Below, one piece after another: positions 1 through 10,257 of a stretch of DNA of 64,000 nt. Below the pieces are notes generated by a model, which did not search any database, was not told where the DNA came from, and saw only the letters and a list, made by a program, of their open reading frames with translations. Both the position numbers and the translations under genes were made by a program. Positions within the stretch are counted from its first letter, which is position 1, and each line of letters starts with the position of its first letter. The DNA is taken from the NCBI GenBank assembly GCA_001972305.1, contig BDDD01001461.1, positions 186,001 to 250,000 on the forward strand, given 5' to 3'. Source of the DNA: Cephalotus follicularis. Its lineage: Eukaryota > Streptophyta > Magnoliopsida > Oxalidales > Cephalotaceae.

Positions 1-382
1 TGTTTTTCCTTATGGTTTTGTTTTGAAAGGGCAGAGCCCAATATATTTATGATTCATGCTTGCTGATATGGTTGAGACAAAGCCCAACCCATGCATGTTT
101 ATTAGTTTAAACTGTTGATTCCTCATTCGGGAGTGTGTTTGTTGAGCCCATTTATAAAATGTGTTTTTCTTTACAGGCGGCATAGTCCGATAAACGGATA
201 CTACATGCCCGATTTTCATAAAAATTAAGAGTTAGAAAAATTTTCAGCTTTTTGCAAAAAGTTCAACTTTATGATGGTTTTTAAGAAGTTTCAAAACAGA
301 TTTTTAAGTTATCACGTGGAAGTTTCCGACAGGAGACTTGCCACGTGATGGTCACATCCGTCTCGGTTGGGTCGGTGTGACA
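1..382 (+). repeat. LTR X1, 3' end (start outside window)
   Basis: The segment ends in GGTGTGACA, as the other LTRs here end in GTGACA, and its last 50 bases closely match the inverted first 50 bases of the LTR at 41390. No primer-binding site follows at 383, so it is a 3' LTR or solo LTR reading on +. It carries a good acceptor-like stretch (GTGTTTTTCTTTACAG, 161-176), comparable with the acceptor-like sites of the other LTRs. A strong inverted repeat lies at 311-349. The 5' boundary and the left target duplication are outside the window. Confidence 0.6.
311..349. repeat. Inverted repeat with two G-boxes in LTR X1
   Basis: The arms ATCACGTGG (311-319) and CCACGTGAT (341-349) pair perfectly. 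Inside them AAGT pairs with ACTT and TCC with GGA around a GACA tip, giving a long stem. Each arm holds a CACGTG palindrome, the plant G-box core. The related LTR at 41390 has ATCACRTGG as a direct repeat. Confidence 0.7.
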
Positions 383-1102
383 GGTTCACGTGGTTGGGGA
401 AGCCATTCATAAGAGGATTAAACAAATTTATAAGGAGAAAACTTGTTTCCATTGTGGGAAATCAGGGTCCTGAAGAGAAATTGCAAACAATTTCTTGCTT
501 CCATTGCTGATGGTGCCTCGGGGTAAGGTACCGTCATATTTTTATATCCCATATAGCTTACAATGTAAGTTCAACTTGGGTAAAGAACTCATGTTGTGAG
601 ACTAATATTCGTAGCTCTTTGCATATGCTAAGAGGAGCTAGGCAGCTGGGAGCTAAGGATGTAATGGACCTATGACATGAAGATCGAGGATCTACTTTAA
701 TGTTGTAGGAAATTTTGATTTGTATATTTAAAGCAATGTGGCTTTTGTATATAGACTTAACCCTTGTAAATATTGTTGAGAACTTTTGTTCAAGACTTTA
801 ATTAGCATATCCAATGTATATTTTGTAAAGCTGGGAGCTTTTTGTTTTTTACATATGGATAGTGGTTATTATTTTCTGGTTAAGCATCAGTCGGCACTGA
901 TTAAGTAGTCTTAAATACTAATCAAACAATAGCACCAACTATTGAGCAAAGAATTAATAATAAAAGACTATGAGATATGATATAAACCCTTCGCAATCTT
1001 TTGCATTGTTGATTAGGTCAATCTTTTGCATTATCGAATGCCAAGAGGGTTAATGGTTGTTCAGCTTATGTAAGAAGGCGGAAACCTTCTAAGTTGGAGG
1101 CG
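383..1102 (+). pseudogene. Decayed Ty1/copia gag-protease-integrase remnant, left part
   Basis: A copia-type nucleocapsid zinc knuckle is visible at about 433-495 (CFHCGKSG, then KRNCKQFLA one frame over), broken by loss of one base. About 590-700 weakly resembles the copia protease region in broken frames. At about 1035-1102 the translation (CSAYVRRRKPSKLEA) matches the C-terminal part of copia integrase, and it continues across the inserted F and A elements at 12010 with RCRYVGFPKKCLGF. Most of the integrase core is missing. This is an old dead element, and its exact copia lineage is not assigned. Confidence 0.7.
1098..1102. repeat. Target site duplication of solo LTR F, left copy
   Basis: AGGCG here matches AGGCG at 12005-12009 exactly, on either side of the F LTR once element A is removed. 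Confidence 0.9.
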
Positions 1103-1323
1103 TGTACACCCAGAAATTTCCATGAACGTGCTAATGCAAATTTTATTGAAGGATTATCATAATTAATGAGAATGGTGGAATTCCCGACTTTGATGATGTT
1201 TTCCCATTTATAATGTTGGTTTGGAAGAGAAATGATGGAATTTCTATTTGATTATGTGGCAAATTGAGAAAGGAGATGCAAAGGAGTTTTATTGAATTGA
1301 AATGTTGAAATATTGGGCTAAAG
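1103..1323 (+). repeat. Solo LTR F, first 221 bp
   Basis: It begins TGTACACCCAGAAATTTCC, aligning by eye with the A LTR start on the - strand (TGTAACGCCCGGTATTTTCC). The LTR is cut at 1323 by element A and resumes at 9314. The combined LTR is about 2.9 kb and has no internal region, so it is a solo LTR left by LTR-LTR recombination. Confidence 0.85.
1319..1323. repeat. Target site duplication of element A, left copy
   Basis: TAAAG matches TAAAG at 9309-9313 exactly, directly outside the two LTRs of element A. Confidence 0.93.
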
Positions 1324-1679
1324 TGTCACGCCCCCGTTTCCCAAAACAAGACATCGTATAAAGTGGTAAGGCAATCAACAACAATAAGTCAGCTCATGCG
1401 ATAAAACGAATAAATAAAAAACCTTCTGTAGCGGAAGCAATAACATAATGAGCCGAATATAAATACGCATCACGCATCCCATACTACGTGATGCCCACAA
1501 TGTTTATAACGAATCCCAACATCAATGTCGATCGCCCAAAATGGAGCGTGAAATAATAATACAGTACGAGATAACAAAATATCCATTGTTACAATAATCC
1601 AAATACATAAATAAAAGAGATAACAAAGTCTTCTCTTTAAGTCTCCATGCATGCTCCATAACATATCCACTATGTCAAT

Positions 1680-3297
1680 CTGTTACAGTAGGGGTTAGCC
1701 TTTGTCCTCACTCGGCTTAGTGAATAAACCCATAAATACAGTTCGAGTCATATGATAATGAGTACCATGAATGAATGCATTGTGATGTAGTATGTAATTT
1801 TCACAATTATTTTATCTCCGTATGTACATATAAAAATATATGCATGTTCACAGTACAAGTATAACTCATAAGTTATATGCATGTTCACAGTACAAGTATA
1901 ACTCATAAGTTATATCAACACAAGCAGTAAATATGTTCCAAATAGGAACCAGACAAACCAATCGTCATGACCGTCGCCATCGCCTGGCCCCAACGTCATG
2001 CACTCTTACTCCATCCCCGTTTGCGAACGGTTTTGGAGCAAGTCCTCCGTAAGTTGTTTAGCACGACGGCTAAACCAACAGCTAGTTACCAGCACAGTGG
2101 CTAAGTAATCAAGAAGTTATCAGTACGGTGGCTAATAATCAACAGGCACAAGCATTGCACAGTACAAGTCAAGCAATAAAATATAATTACTTGATCAAAT
2201 ATATTTATTTAAAATATATTACTCCGTTCACAAGTTGTGATAAGTTATAAAACTTAAAACAATACATTTCTCCGTCTTTGGAAATACTTCCCCAATCATT
2301 TCGAAAAAATATATATATATATTCATATGTTGACAAATATACATTTTCTCACAATACATTTGATTGCATAATCAATCCTTTAAACATTTCTCCGTCTTTG
2401 GAAAATACTTTCCCAGCCAGTTCGAAAATATATAAAATCGTATGTTGACAAATATACATTTTCGTACACAAATGATTATACAAACTTTTCAAAATGGTTA
2501 ACACTTTTAGAAAGCAACCATAACGCAAATCACAGTAAAAATGCAACATATGCTCAGAATGCGTCTACGCTCGTTCCTAGAGTCGTTTCGGTTCTAGCGG
2601 GTCCCATTCAAGCGAAATTCCATTGATCAGGGGAAAAGGCGTCGATGTTTATCCTTAAGGCGCCGACGTCTTTACACTAAGGCATCGATCCCATGTATAA
2701 ATATTCCCAGGCATTCTTGGACCAAAGACGTCGATGTCTTTACAAAGACGTCGATGTCTTTATGATACCAGAGAGTATCAGTTCGCGAGTCTTGATTATG
2801 GAGGGTAGAATCCGGCCTTTTAATCCTTCATGTAAATGAATCTCACTCTCACAACGTGTAAGGCATGCTACTGGTTAACAGGAATATAACCAGAATATCA
2901 TTTCATGCATAAAACATGTAAACCCAAGGGTGATTTACCAACAACAGTAAGCACTACTGTTCTGTAATACCCAGAAAAGGCGTCGATGTCTATCAAAAGA
3001 CATCGATGTCTTTTACGTTTTTCACACGAAGGCATCGACATCTTCACCTATACGTCGATGTCTTTACAACCCAGAACGTCTTTTCCACAGTTTTAACACA
3101 CCAAGCCATTATCAAATCCATCCTTTACACAACAAATTCACGTATTCATGTAATCGTACATGCATAGTTAACTCCGTATATCACAGTAACACCACAACAA
3201 GTCCAGAATCATAATTCAACCATTAACATGCAATTCATCATGTTATTCATTAACTTAAAACCCAAAATACATGTATAAATCTATCACTTTCCCCTAC
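1680..3297 (-). other. Candidate leader intron inside element A LTR
   Basis: On the - strand the donor AAG|GTAGGG lies at 3298/3297. The 3' end is CTAAC, then CCCTACTGTAACAG|ATTGA ending at 1680. F and E have closely matching acceptors (CCCTACTATTCCAG|ATTGA and CCCTATCATTACAG|ATTGA). The predicted length is 1618 bp. Splicing is an inference from consensus and conservation; there are no transcript data. Confidence 0.45.
2638..3060. repeat. TCGA-core palindromes, A LTR cluster 1
   Basis: Units resemble AAAGACGTCGATGTCTTT, nearly self-complementary over 18 bp. The cores (TCGA or CCGA) start at 2642, 2663, 2685, 2731, 2751, 2983, 3003, 3035 and 3055. Successive gaps include 21, 22, 20, 20 and 20 bp, so neighbouring 18-bp units almost abut. 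Confidence 0.85.
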
Positions 3298-3824
3298 CTT
3301 ATTGTTCCAAGTTAGGAACTGGAAAGTCCACCTCTTTGAGTTCCCAAATTCTGGCCACCAGCAGCTCCAAGATCCTCTCAGCAACTGCTACCCACGAGTT
3401 CCAATCTCTAGCTCTAAGTAAGCTCAATAATGGTGGCTCACACACTCACTGGTTTTCCTCTCTTTACTCCCTTTGGTGTTTTAAAATGAGAGAGAGAAGT
3501 GGAGAGGGTCGTTCCTATGCAGGTGGCTTCCCCCAAACATCATTCTCCTAACATTTAATGGGCACTCTCATTCTCTCTCTCTCCTTCTTTCCAGATTCTG
3601 CACTTTTCTTTTGTTTTCTTTCCTTCTTTCTTTTGCAGATTGCATATGAGAATGGTATATTCCTTTGCATGTTCCATGTCAGGGGCACATTTTGAGCATG
3701 CCTGGCAACACACCAGCATGATCAACACGTCACAATGCACATGTTAAGGCGTCTGGTAAAGCCCCCAAAGATCCCATTGCATGTTACTCTGTCAGTGAAA
3801 AAAGTGACAGATGTTCTTTACAAA

Positions 3825-3975
3825 GGCATCGACGTCTTTCCTTAGACGTCGATGTCTTTTCCCTTTTAATAAGAAGGTGTCGATGCCTTTTCTCAATGTC
3901 AACATGCATGCCCATGCATTCACGTGTACCTCGGTTCCCATAGGCGTCGACGTCTTTAGAAAGACGTCGATGTCT
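3825..3975. repeat. TCGA-core palindromes, A LTR cluster 2
   Basis: Cores start at 3829, 3849, 3880, 3947 and 3967, again with two exact 20-bp pairs. The flanks keep the pattern AAAGRC..GYCTTT. This cluster lies upstream of the presumed leader in element orientation. The whole region is absent from the other A LTR. Confidence 0.85.
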
Positions 3976-4146
3976 TTTTCCTAAAACAGCATCGTTTAAG
4001 TTTTGACATACTCATTCCATTTCCAAAACCATAACTAGGGTTTGTAAGCATCTTTTGAGTTCAAAAACTCAACATTCTCATTAATTCAAGTTTAAGACTA
4101 CATCATAAATCAAAATATTACATTTAGGAAAATACCGGGCGTTACA

Positions 4147-4182
4147 TCCACCCCACCTTCAAGAAATTTTGTCCTCGAAATT
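4147..4182 (-). other. Element A polypurine tract and adjoining stem-loop
   Basis: The - strand reads AAGGTGGGGTGGA (4147-4159) immediately before the LTR, the second-strand primer site. Just upstream are AATTTCG and CAAAATT (4176-4182 and 4165-4171) around an AGGA loop, a 7-bp stem with one C/A mismatch. The other elements have an intact stem here. The stem overlaps the end of the chromodomain frame. Confidence 0.8.
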
Positions 4183-5590
4183 AACACAATAGTAGAACAA
4201 GTGTGGGTAACGTTCTCGGATGTCATCCTCACGTTCCCAAGTCGCTTCATCCGGTCGATGATATTGCCACTGAACCTTTACCATCGGAATGGACCAGTTC
4301 CTCAATACTTGTGTCTTCCAATCCAAGATTCTCACGGGTGACTCCTCGCAGGAAAGATCATCCCTCACCGTAACCGAGTCATAATCCAGGACATGTGATG
4401 GGTCTTGGATGTAACCTCGTAGCATCGATACATGAAAGACATCATGTACACTCTACAATGTAGGAGGCAAGGCTAGCTGATATGCTACCTCCCCAACCCT
4501 CTCTAGAATTTCAAAAGGACCAATATAGCGTGGCGCTAGCTTGCCCTTTTTCCCGAATCTCTGCACCCCTTTCCACGGAGATACCTTCAAGAACACGTAA
4601 TCTCCAACATTGAAGGTTAAAGGCCTTCTTTTCACACCGTCGGCATAGCTCTTCTACCGACTCTGCGCTGCAAGCAACTTTTGCCTGATGAACTTGACTT
4701 TCTCTGAAGTTTCCTCTACCAATTCTGACCCAAGCAATGGTCGTTCACCAACCTCGTCCCAACAGACAGGTGACCTACACTTTCTCCCATACAGTGCCTC
4801 ATACGAAGCCATACCAATACTCGAGTGATAGCTGTTATTGTACGAAAACTCAATCAGAGGGATATGGTCCTCCCAGGTTCCACCAAAATTGATCACGCAA
4901 GCCCGAAGCATATCCTCCAAGGTTTGGATGGTACGCTCCAACTGTCCGTCTGTCTGAGGGTGGAAAGCAGTACTGAGATTCAATCTTGTTCCGAAGGTTG
5001 TCTGAAATCTCTTCCAGAAGTTGGAAGTGAAGATCGAATCCCTATCGCAAATAATGCTCACCGGAGCACCATGTAGCCTTACAATCTCCTTCACATACAA
5101 TCGAGCCAACTTGCTCGCAGAATCAGTGACATGTGTGAGAAAGAAGTGTGTTGATTTGGTGAGTCTATCAACAATAACCCACACGGCATTATGTCGATGC
5201 CTAGTCAGTGGAAACCCATAAACAAAGTCCATCGTAATGAGTTCCAATTTCCATTCTACCACTGGTAATGACTGTAACAGTCCCGCGGGTCTCTGGTGCT
5301 CAGCCTTGACCCTCTGGCAAGTCAAACACTTCGCGACATATTCTGCAATCTCGCGCTTCATGCCGGGCCACCAGTAATTCTTCTTCATATCTTGGTACAT
5401 CTTGGTGCTACCAGGATGAATACAGTACAGGGATTTATGAGCCCCGCGGAGTAGCTCATCCTTCACTCCATGTTCATTCGGAAGACATACACGTCCCCGA
5501 TATCTCATAATACCATCATCATGTACTCTAAAATCAGACTCCGAATCCAGATTCTCTCGAATCCGCTGCAGTTCAGGATCATATGGTTAT
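4159..5590 (-). pseudogene. pol: Element A integrase and C-terminal chromodomain (dead)
   Basis: The frame at 4654-5508 keeps the integrase zinc-binding H2C2 arrangement (HPGSTKMY through CLTCQRVK) and the catalytic core ([24 protein letters not shown], supplying the D, D, E triad). The GPY/F-type C-terminal module is at 4453-4635 (KLAPRYIGPFEILERVG). The chromodomain is at about 4165-4330 (VQWQYHRPDEATWERE), which in this group is thought to guide insertion to heterochromatin. In-frame TAG codons near 4640 and 4453 sit where relatives have CAG, and a TAA lies near 5587, so no intact protein is made. Confidence 0.93.
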
Positions 5591-6150
5591 GCATCTTTGA
5601 TGTGATGCAGTAACACTGGTTCTACCCGCATGTCGGGTAGAAAGATCCTCGGCGACTGATTGAACGGAGATCACTCTTGGAAGTCTTCTAACATCTTCCA
5701 TTGCGACACCATTGTACTAGCAACCATAGCCTTGCGGCTCAAGGCATCAGCGACTACATTCGCTTTCCCCGGGTGGTACTGGATACTGCAGTCATAATCA
5801 TTGAAGAACTCTACCCACCTGCGCTGTCTCATGTTCAGTGTGTCCTAACAGAATAGGTACCTCAGACTCTTATGATCGATAAAGATCTCAAACTGCGCCC
5901 CATAAAGATAGTGTCTCCACTTCTAAAGGGCGAAGATAATAGCTGCAAGTTCAAGGTCATGAGTCGGGTAGTTTTCTTCATACGGCTTCAGCTTCCTAGA
6001 AGCATAAGCAATCACCTCTCCTCGTTGCATTAGCACGCAGCCCAAGCCCTTACCCGATGCATCACTATAGACTGCAAAACCCTCATTACCCTCGGGTAAT
6101 GCTAAGATAGGAGCGGAAACTAACCGGTCCTTCAGTTCACAGAAACTAGC
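5581..6150 (-). pseudogene. pol: Element A RNase H region (dead)
   Basis: Translation on - still shows RNase H blocks in order: [21 protein letters not shown], a Y-GAQFEIF stretch, [15 protein letters not shown] and a [12 protein letters not shown] stretch, all common to plant chromoviruses. Several in-frame stops interrupt it, for example near 5850, where the DTLNMRQRR block is preceded by a TAG. It lies between RT and integrase as expected. Confidence 0.85.
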
Positions 6151-6153
6151 TTC

Positions 6154-7060
6154 TCAATCATCATCCCAGACAAACAAAGTCTTCTTCTGGGTCAGTCTTG
6201 TCAAAGGCTCAGCTATTCTCGAGAAATTCTGGATAAATCTTCTGTAATACCCCGCAAAGCCAAGAAAACTGCGTACATCCATTACATTCCTCGGCTGTGG
6301 CCAATCTCGTACTACCTCTGTCTTTGACGGATCCACGGTCAAACCTTCTCCAGATACAATGTGACCAAGAAAGATCACACGGTCAACCCTAAATTCACAC
6401 TTACTGAATTTGGCATACAGCTGGTGCTCTCGGAGAATCTTTAAGGCCAACCTGAGGTGGCAAGCATGCTCTCCCTCACTCTTTGAGTATACAAGTACGT
6501 CGTCAATAAACACAACGACGAACTGGTCCAAGTACGGTCAGAACACATCGTTCATCAATGACATGAATGCAGTCGGTGCATTGGTAACACCAAAAGGCAT
6601 CACCAGGAACTCATAGTGACCGTATCTTGTCTGGAAGGCAGTTTTCTCAATATCTCCTTCCCTCACCCTCAACTGGTGATATCCTATTCTCAGATCAAGC
6701 TTCGAGAACACCCTCGCTCCTTGCAACTGGTTGGACAAATCTTCGATGTGGGGTAAAGGATATTTGTTCTTTACAGTTGCCTTGTTCAACATTCTGTAAT
6801 CGATGCAGAGCCTCATCGACCCATCCTTTTTCTTGACAAACAGTATAGGTGCACCCCACGGTGAAACACTGGGTCAAATGAAACCCTTATCGATCAGGTC
6901 CTATAACTGCAATTTCAGCTCTCTTAATTCTGCAGGAGCCATTCTATACGGTGATTTCGAAATAGGAGCTGTACCTGGTGTAAGATCGATAACAAACTCC
7001 ATATTTCTTCTCGGTGGCAAAGATCCCAAGTCATCCAGAAATACATCTGGAAATTTGCAC
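6154..7060 (-). pseudogene. pol: Element A reverse transcriptase (dead)
   Basis: RT motifs run from about 7060 (APISKSPYRMAPAELRELK) through [37 protein letters not shown] and [12 protein letters not shown] to the catalytic [11 protein letters not shown] at about 6500. Nonsense codons near 6535 (TGA for an expected CGA), 6873 (TGA for CGA) and 6903 (TAG for CAG) split the frame; all three are C-to-T type changes. The catalytic aspartates are still present. Confidence 0.93.
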
Positions 7061-7560
7061 ACCACTGGGATAAGTTCCAGGCTCAAACCCTTCTCCTTCC
7101 TCCGATCAATTACATAAGCAAGATACCCTTCACATCCTTTCTTGAGATACCTCGACGCACGGATGAAGGATACAATCGACGTAGAAAACCCCTTGTCTCC
7201 CTTAAACTGGAAAGCAGTACCATCAGGCAGACAAAAATCAACCGTCTTGCTGTAGCAGTCCATGTAAGCCTGATGTGCTGACAGCCAATCCATCCCCAAA
7301 ATAATATCAAATTCGTGGATAGGCAATACTATCAAATCTGCATACAAGGAATGCCTGTCATAGACATCTCACAACCCCTATATACAGTGTTTGTATACAT
7401 GGAAACTCCGACAGGTGTGCTCACATTGAAGGTATATGGCATACAGCCAGGTGTTACATCTAAACATGATGCAAAATGTGATGAAATGAAAGAATGTGAT
7501 GCTCCAGTGTCCATTAATACTCTAGCAGCAAAACCATAAATATACAGTGTACCTCCAACT
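7060..7560 (-). pseudogene. pol: Element A aspartic protease (dead)
   Basis: The catalytic motif LMDTGASHSFISSHF is at about 7475-7520, and the second half ILGMDWLSAHQAYMDCY is at about 7250-7300. A is the only element here with a canonical DTG; E and B have DPG and D has DPC. A frameshift near 7340 separates the two halves. Confidence 0.88.
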
Positions 7561-7669
7561 ACCGAGGTAGACTCCCGAACCTCTGTCTGTGAAAGGGTAA
7601 AAACTCTACCTTTCTCAATGCCCTTGCCGGTGTCCCTTCGCTGTGAAGGCCCTGCTGCGGCACCGCTGC

Positions 7670-8752
7670 TACTAGCTGGTCCAGTAGGTGCTGTAGCCTG
7701 ACTCTTCGAGCAATCTTTCTTTGAATGGCCAGATGCCCCACACCTCAAACATAGCCCGTTCATCCTCCAACAATCCTTCTGCAAGTGTCCCTTCCGACCA
7801 CAGTGATAACAAGCTCCGGTTCCGCATTACTCCCCTGACTAGGAGTCCCCAGTGTGGTAGTCTGCCCAGATCTGTTCTTCGATGATTTAGTCGGAGAACC
7901 ACTACCTTGCCATTTCGAAGAAGCTGGTCTTATCGGGTTCTGTTTAATTTGTTACGCCCGGGCCCTCTCTACTCGGTCCTCACTGGATATGCTCTACAAC
8001 AGTCTCGCCTTTTGAGCGACCTCCGAAAAATTACCCAGCTCCATAGCCCTAATCCTCGACCGAAGGTCCGGTCGCAAGCCCTTCAAAAACCTCCGTATCT
8101 TTTTCACATCATCAGCTACCAGATAGGGTGAATGTCGGGATAACTCCATAAACATGGCCTGGTACTCGGCCACAGTCATCTCCCATTGCCGTAACTCAAG
8201 AAGCTCTGTCTCCCTCCGCTCTTGCTCGATCTGAGATACATAGGAATTGAGAAACTCTGTCTGAAATCTCTCCCATGTAGCATCGAGCCCCAATGACTCC
8301 CACTTCGCTTTGACCATCTCCTACCAGTGAGTGGCCTCTCCCCATAGACGGTACACGACAAATTTCAGTTTCTGAGTATCAGTACAGTCCATCACTGCAA
8401 AAATCTTCTTCAAGTCTTGAAGCCATCTTTCAGCAATAGTGGCATCAAGTTCTCCCCGGAATCTAGGTGGATTCTGTCTCATAAACCTCTCGATGTCCTT
8501 CCCAAACTGGCTACCATCCTCTCCCGGGCAGTGATCGGGAGCTCTATGTTGCGGTCGAGCTTGCGCGTAATACTGACGCATCTCCTCCGCATTGGCCATA
8601 TTAAAGGTCATCTGTTGCTGGAAGTAGTCAGTAATCCGGGTCATCGGGTCCCTATCATCTTGGGGGACATTCACTCCTTGTGGCATGTTCACTGCCTCAG
8701 GGGCATTGGCTCCAACAGCTCTAGCCCTTCCACGAGTTCTCCTTCGGTCCAT
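7670..8752 (-). pseudogene. gag: Element A gag (dead)
   Basis: It starts at ATG 8752 (MDRRRTRGRARAVGANAPE), a basic N-terminus shared with E (MDPRRGRRGRRRAND). The retrotransposon capsid motif follows (NPPRFRGELDATIAERWLQDLKKIF at about 8415-8490, and TVAEYQAMFMELSRH at about 8120-8170). A TAG at about 8318 replaces TGG in the THWWEM block. The distal part with the zinc knuckle (CLRCGASGHSKKDC, about 7710-7755) is in another frame, so a frameshift lies between 7994 and 7784. Confidence 0.9.
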
Positions 8753-8848
8753 TGTTTCATATAAGAAGGACGTCGGTTAGTCACGACTTTAAGAAAACAG
8801 TTTATTGATTGCCAAGGAAAGTATCCTAGCTAAGCATATATGTAATAT

Positions 8849-8860
8849 GCTCTGATACCA
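8849..8860 (-). other. Element A primer-binding site (tRNA-iMet)
   Basis: The - strand reads TGGTATCAGAGC, three bases after the 5' LTR end. This is the standard complement to the 3' end of plant initiator-Met tRNA and fixes the element orientation. Confidence 0.95.
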
Positions 8861-8863
8861 CAT

Positions 8864-9308
8864 TGTCACGCCCCCGTTTCCCAAAACAAGAAATTGTATA
8901 AAGTGGTAAGGCAATCAACAACAATAATTCAGCTTATGCGATAAAACAAATAAATAAAAAACCTTCTGTAGCGGAAGCAATAACAAAATGAGCCGAATAT
9001 AAATACGTATCACGCATCCCATACTACGTGATGCCCACAATGTTTATAACGAATCCCAACATCAATGTCGATCACCCAAAACGGAGCGTGAAATAATAAT
9101 ACAGTACGAGATAACAAAATATCCATTGTTACAATAATCCAAATACATAAATAAAAGAGATAACAAAGTCTTCTCTTTCCATTTCCAAAACCATAACTAG
9201 GGTTTGTAAGCATCTTTTGAGTTCAAAAACTCAACATTCTCATTAATTCAAGTTTAAGACTACATCATAAATCGAAATATTACATTCAGGAAAATACCGG
9301 GTGTTACA
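8864..9308 (-). repeat. Element A 5' LTR, internally deleted (445 bp)
   Basis: Both ends match the 3' LTR, but the + sequence jumps at about 9179 from the equivalent of 1638 to the equivalent of 4013. The 2.38 kb lost held all palindromes, the presumed promoter, the donor and the acceptor. The junction does not coincide with the candidate splice sites, so it is a deletion and not a splicing product. Confidence 0.93.
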
Positions 9309-9313
9309 TAAAG
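9309..9313. repeat. Target site duplication of element A, right copy
   Basis: TAAAG, identical to 1319-1323. It directly abuts a CGTCGACGCC palindrome of the F LTR. Confidence 0.93.
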
Positions 9314-9442
9314 CGTCGACGCCTTGATTGAAAGCGTTGACGCCTATGAAGTAAAAATGCGCACATGAGATCATGCACATGTACGTAGACACCATTGCAT
9401 GAAATGCCCAAAGCATCGATGCCTGCATGTAAATGTCGACGC
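9311..9442. repeat. TCGA-core palindromes, F LTR cluster 1
   Basis: AGCGTCGACGCC-like units have cores at 9316 (TCGA), 9337 (TTGA), 9416 and 9436. Spacings within pairs are 21 and 20 bp. Confidence 0.85.
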
Positions 9443-10257
9443 TTAGTGTCAAATATCAAACACGTTCTGATGCTAACATGAAACGTGCAAGGAGGCAAGT
9501 AATCAGGCGCCATTGAATGTTGAATGAAACATGTTGGTCATGCTTGCACGGCGTCAGGCATGCACCATCACTCCCTGTCCTGCATGACTGAAATAGGAGG
9601 AAGATTATGACATGTGTGTATGCATGCAAACCTGCAGAAAACAAATAGAAAAGAGACGCCACCTGCATGCCATCTAGATCGAATTTGAGGAAGAAATGGA
9701 CATGTGGCGCATGCAGGCTGAGAAAAGGGGAAGGAAATGGCACCTGGACCATGCAAAGGTGCTGGGAGAGAAAAGAGGAAAGTTAACCTGCATAAACACT
9801 CTATTCATGTCTCTCTCTCGCTCAATACCTTAGAGAGGAAAGAACCAGAGAAGATAGAGAGAAGGAGGAGAGGATTTCCTCCATTGTTGAACACCATTGT
9901 TGGACCACACTTAGAGGTTATGGCTTGTAGCTGCAGGATTGATCGTGGAGCTACTGTAACCAGATTTTGGAACACAAAGAGGTGGACTTTCAAGGTTTCT
10001 AACTTGAAACCAGAGGTAGGGGAAGTTATACATGAAAAGTTTGAGTTCAAAATTAATGTTTGCCATTGATGAGATGCATGAATCGCATGTTGAATTCGGA
10101 TTGTTTGGATTGCTGGATTGTTTGCATGGCTACTTTGATGTGTAGATTGTCCATGCATATAGTGTTTTAAGTGTGTATTGAGACTGGATTGCATGATTAT
10201 TGGGTTGCATATCTCCCTAGTTATTTATATGATGAAAACAATGGTCTTGAACCGTGT

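Larger units (their letters stand above)
1324..4146 (-). repeat. Element A 3' LTR (full length, 2.82 kb)
   Basis: The + strand begins TGTCACGCCCCCG and ends GGGCGTTACA; read on - it is TGTAACGCCC to GGGGCGTGACA. In element orientation it holds TCGA palindromes (3967 down to 3829), a TATA-poor leader region, a donor-like AAG|GTAGGG at 3297, more palindromes (3055 down to 2642), a branch-point-like GGCTAAC, and an acceptor-like CTACTGTAACAG ending at 1680. Confidence 0.93.
1324..9308 (-). mobile_element. Element A: Ty3/gypsy chromovirus (Tekay-like), nested in solo LTR F
   Basis: A complete but dead LTR retrotransposon on the - strand. It has a 3' LTR at 1324-4146, polypurine tract, gag-protease-RT-RNase H-integrase-chromodomain order, primer-binding site and a 5' LTR at 8864-9308, with a perfect 5-bp duplication TAAAG. 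The 5' LTR has lost about 2.38 kb. I counted about 12 differences in the roughly 445 shared LTR bases, so it is clearly older than E. The polyprotein has two frame changes and many nonsense codons. Confidence 0.95.

Noticed and set aside
2638-3975. CRISPR-like reading of the regularly spaced palindromes
   Set aside because: Spacers are only about 2-10 bp, the repeats are degenerate, and this is plant LTR DNA with no associated genes.
8864-9308. Short A 5' LTR as a spliced, reverse-transcribed copy lacking the leader intron
   Set aside because: The missing segment (equivalent to about 1638-4013) begins upstream of the presumed promoter and ends past the acceptor, so it does not match the candidate intron.
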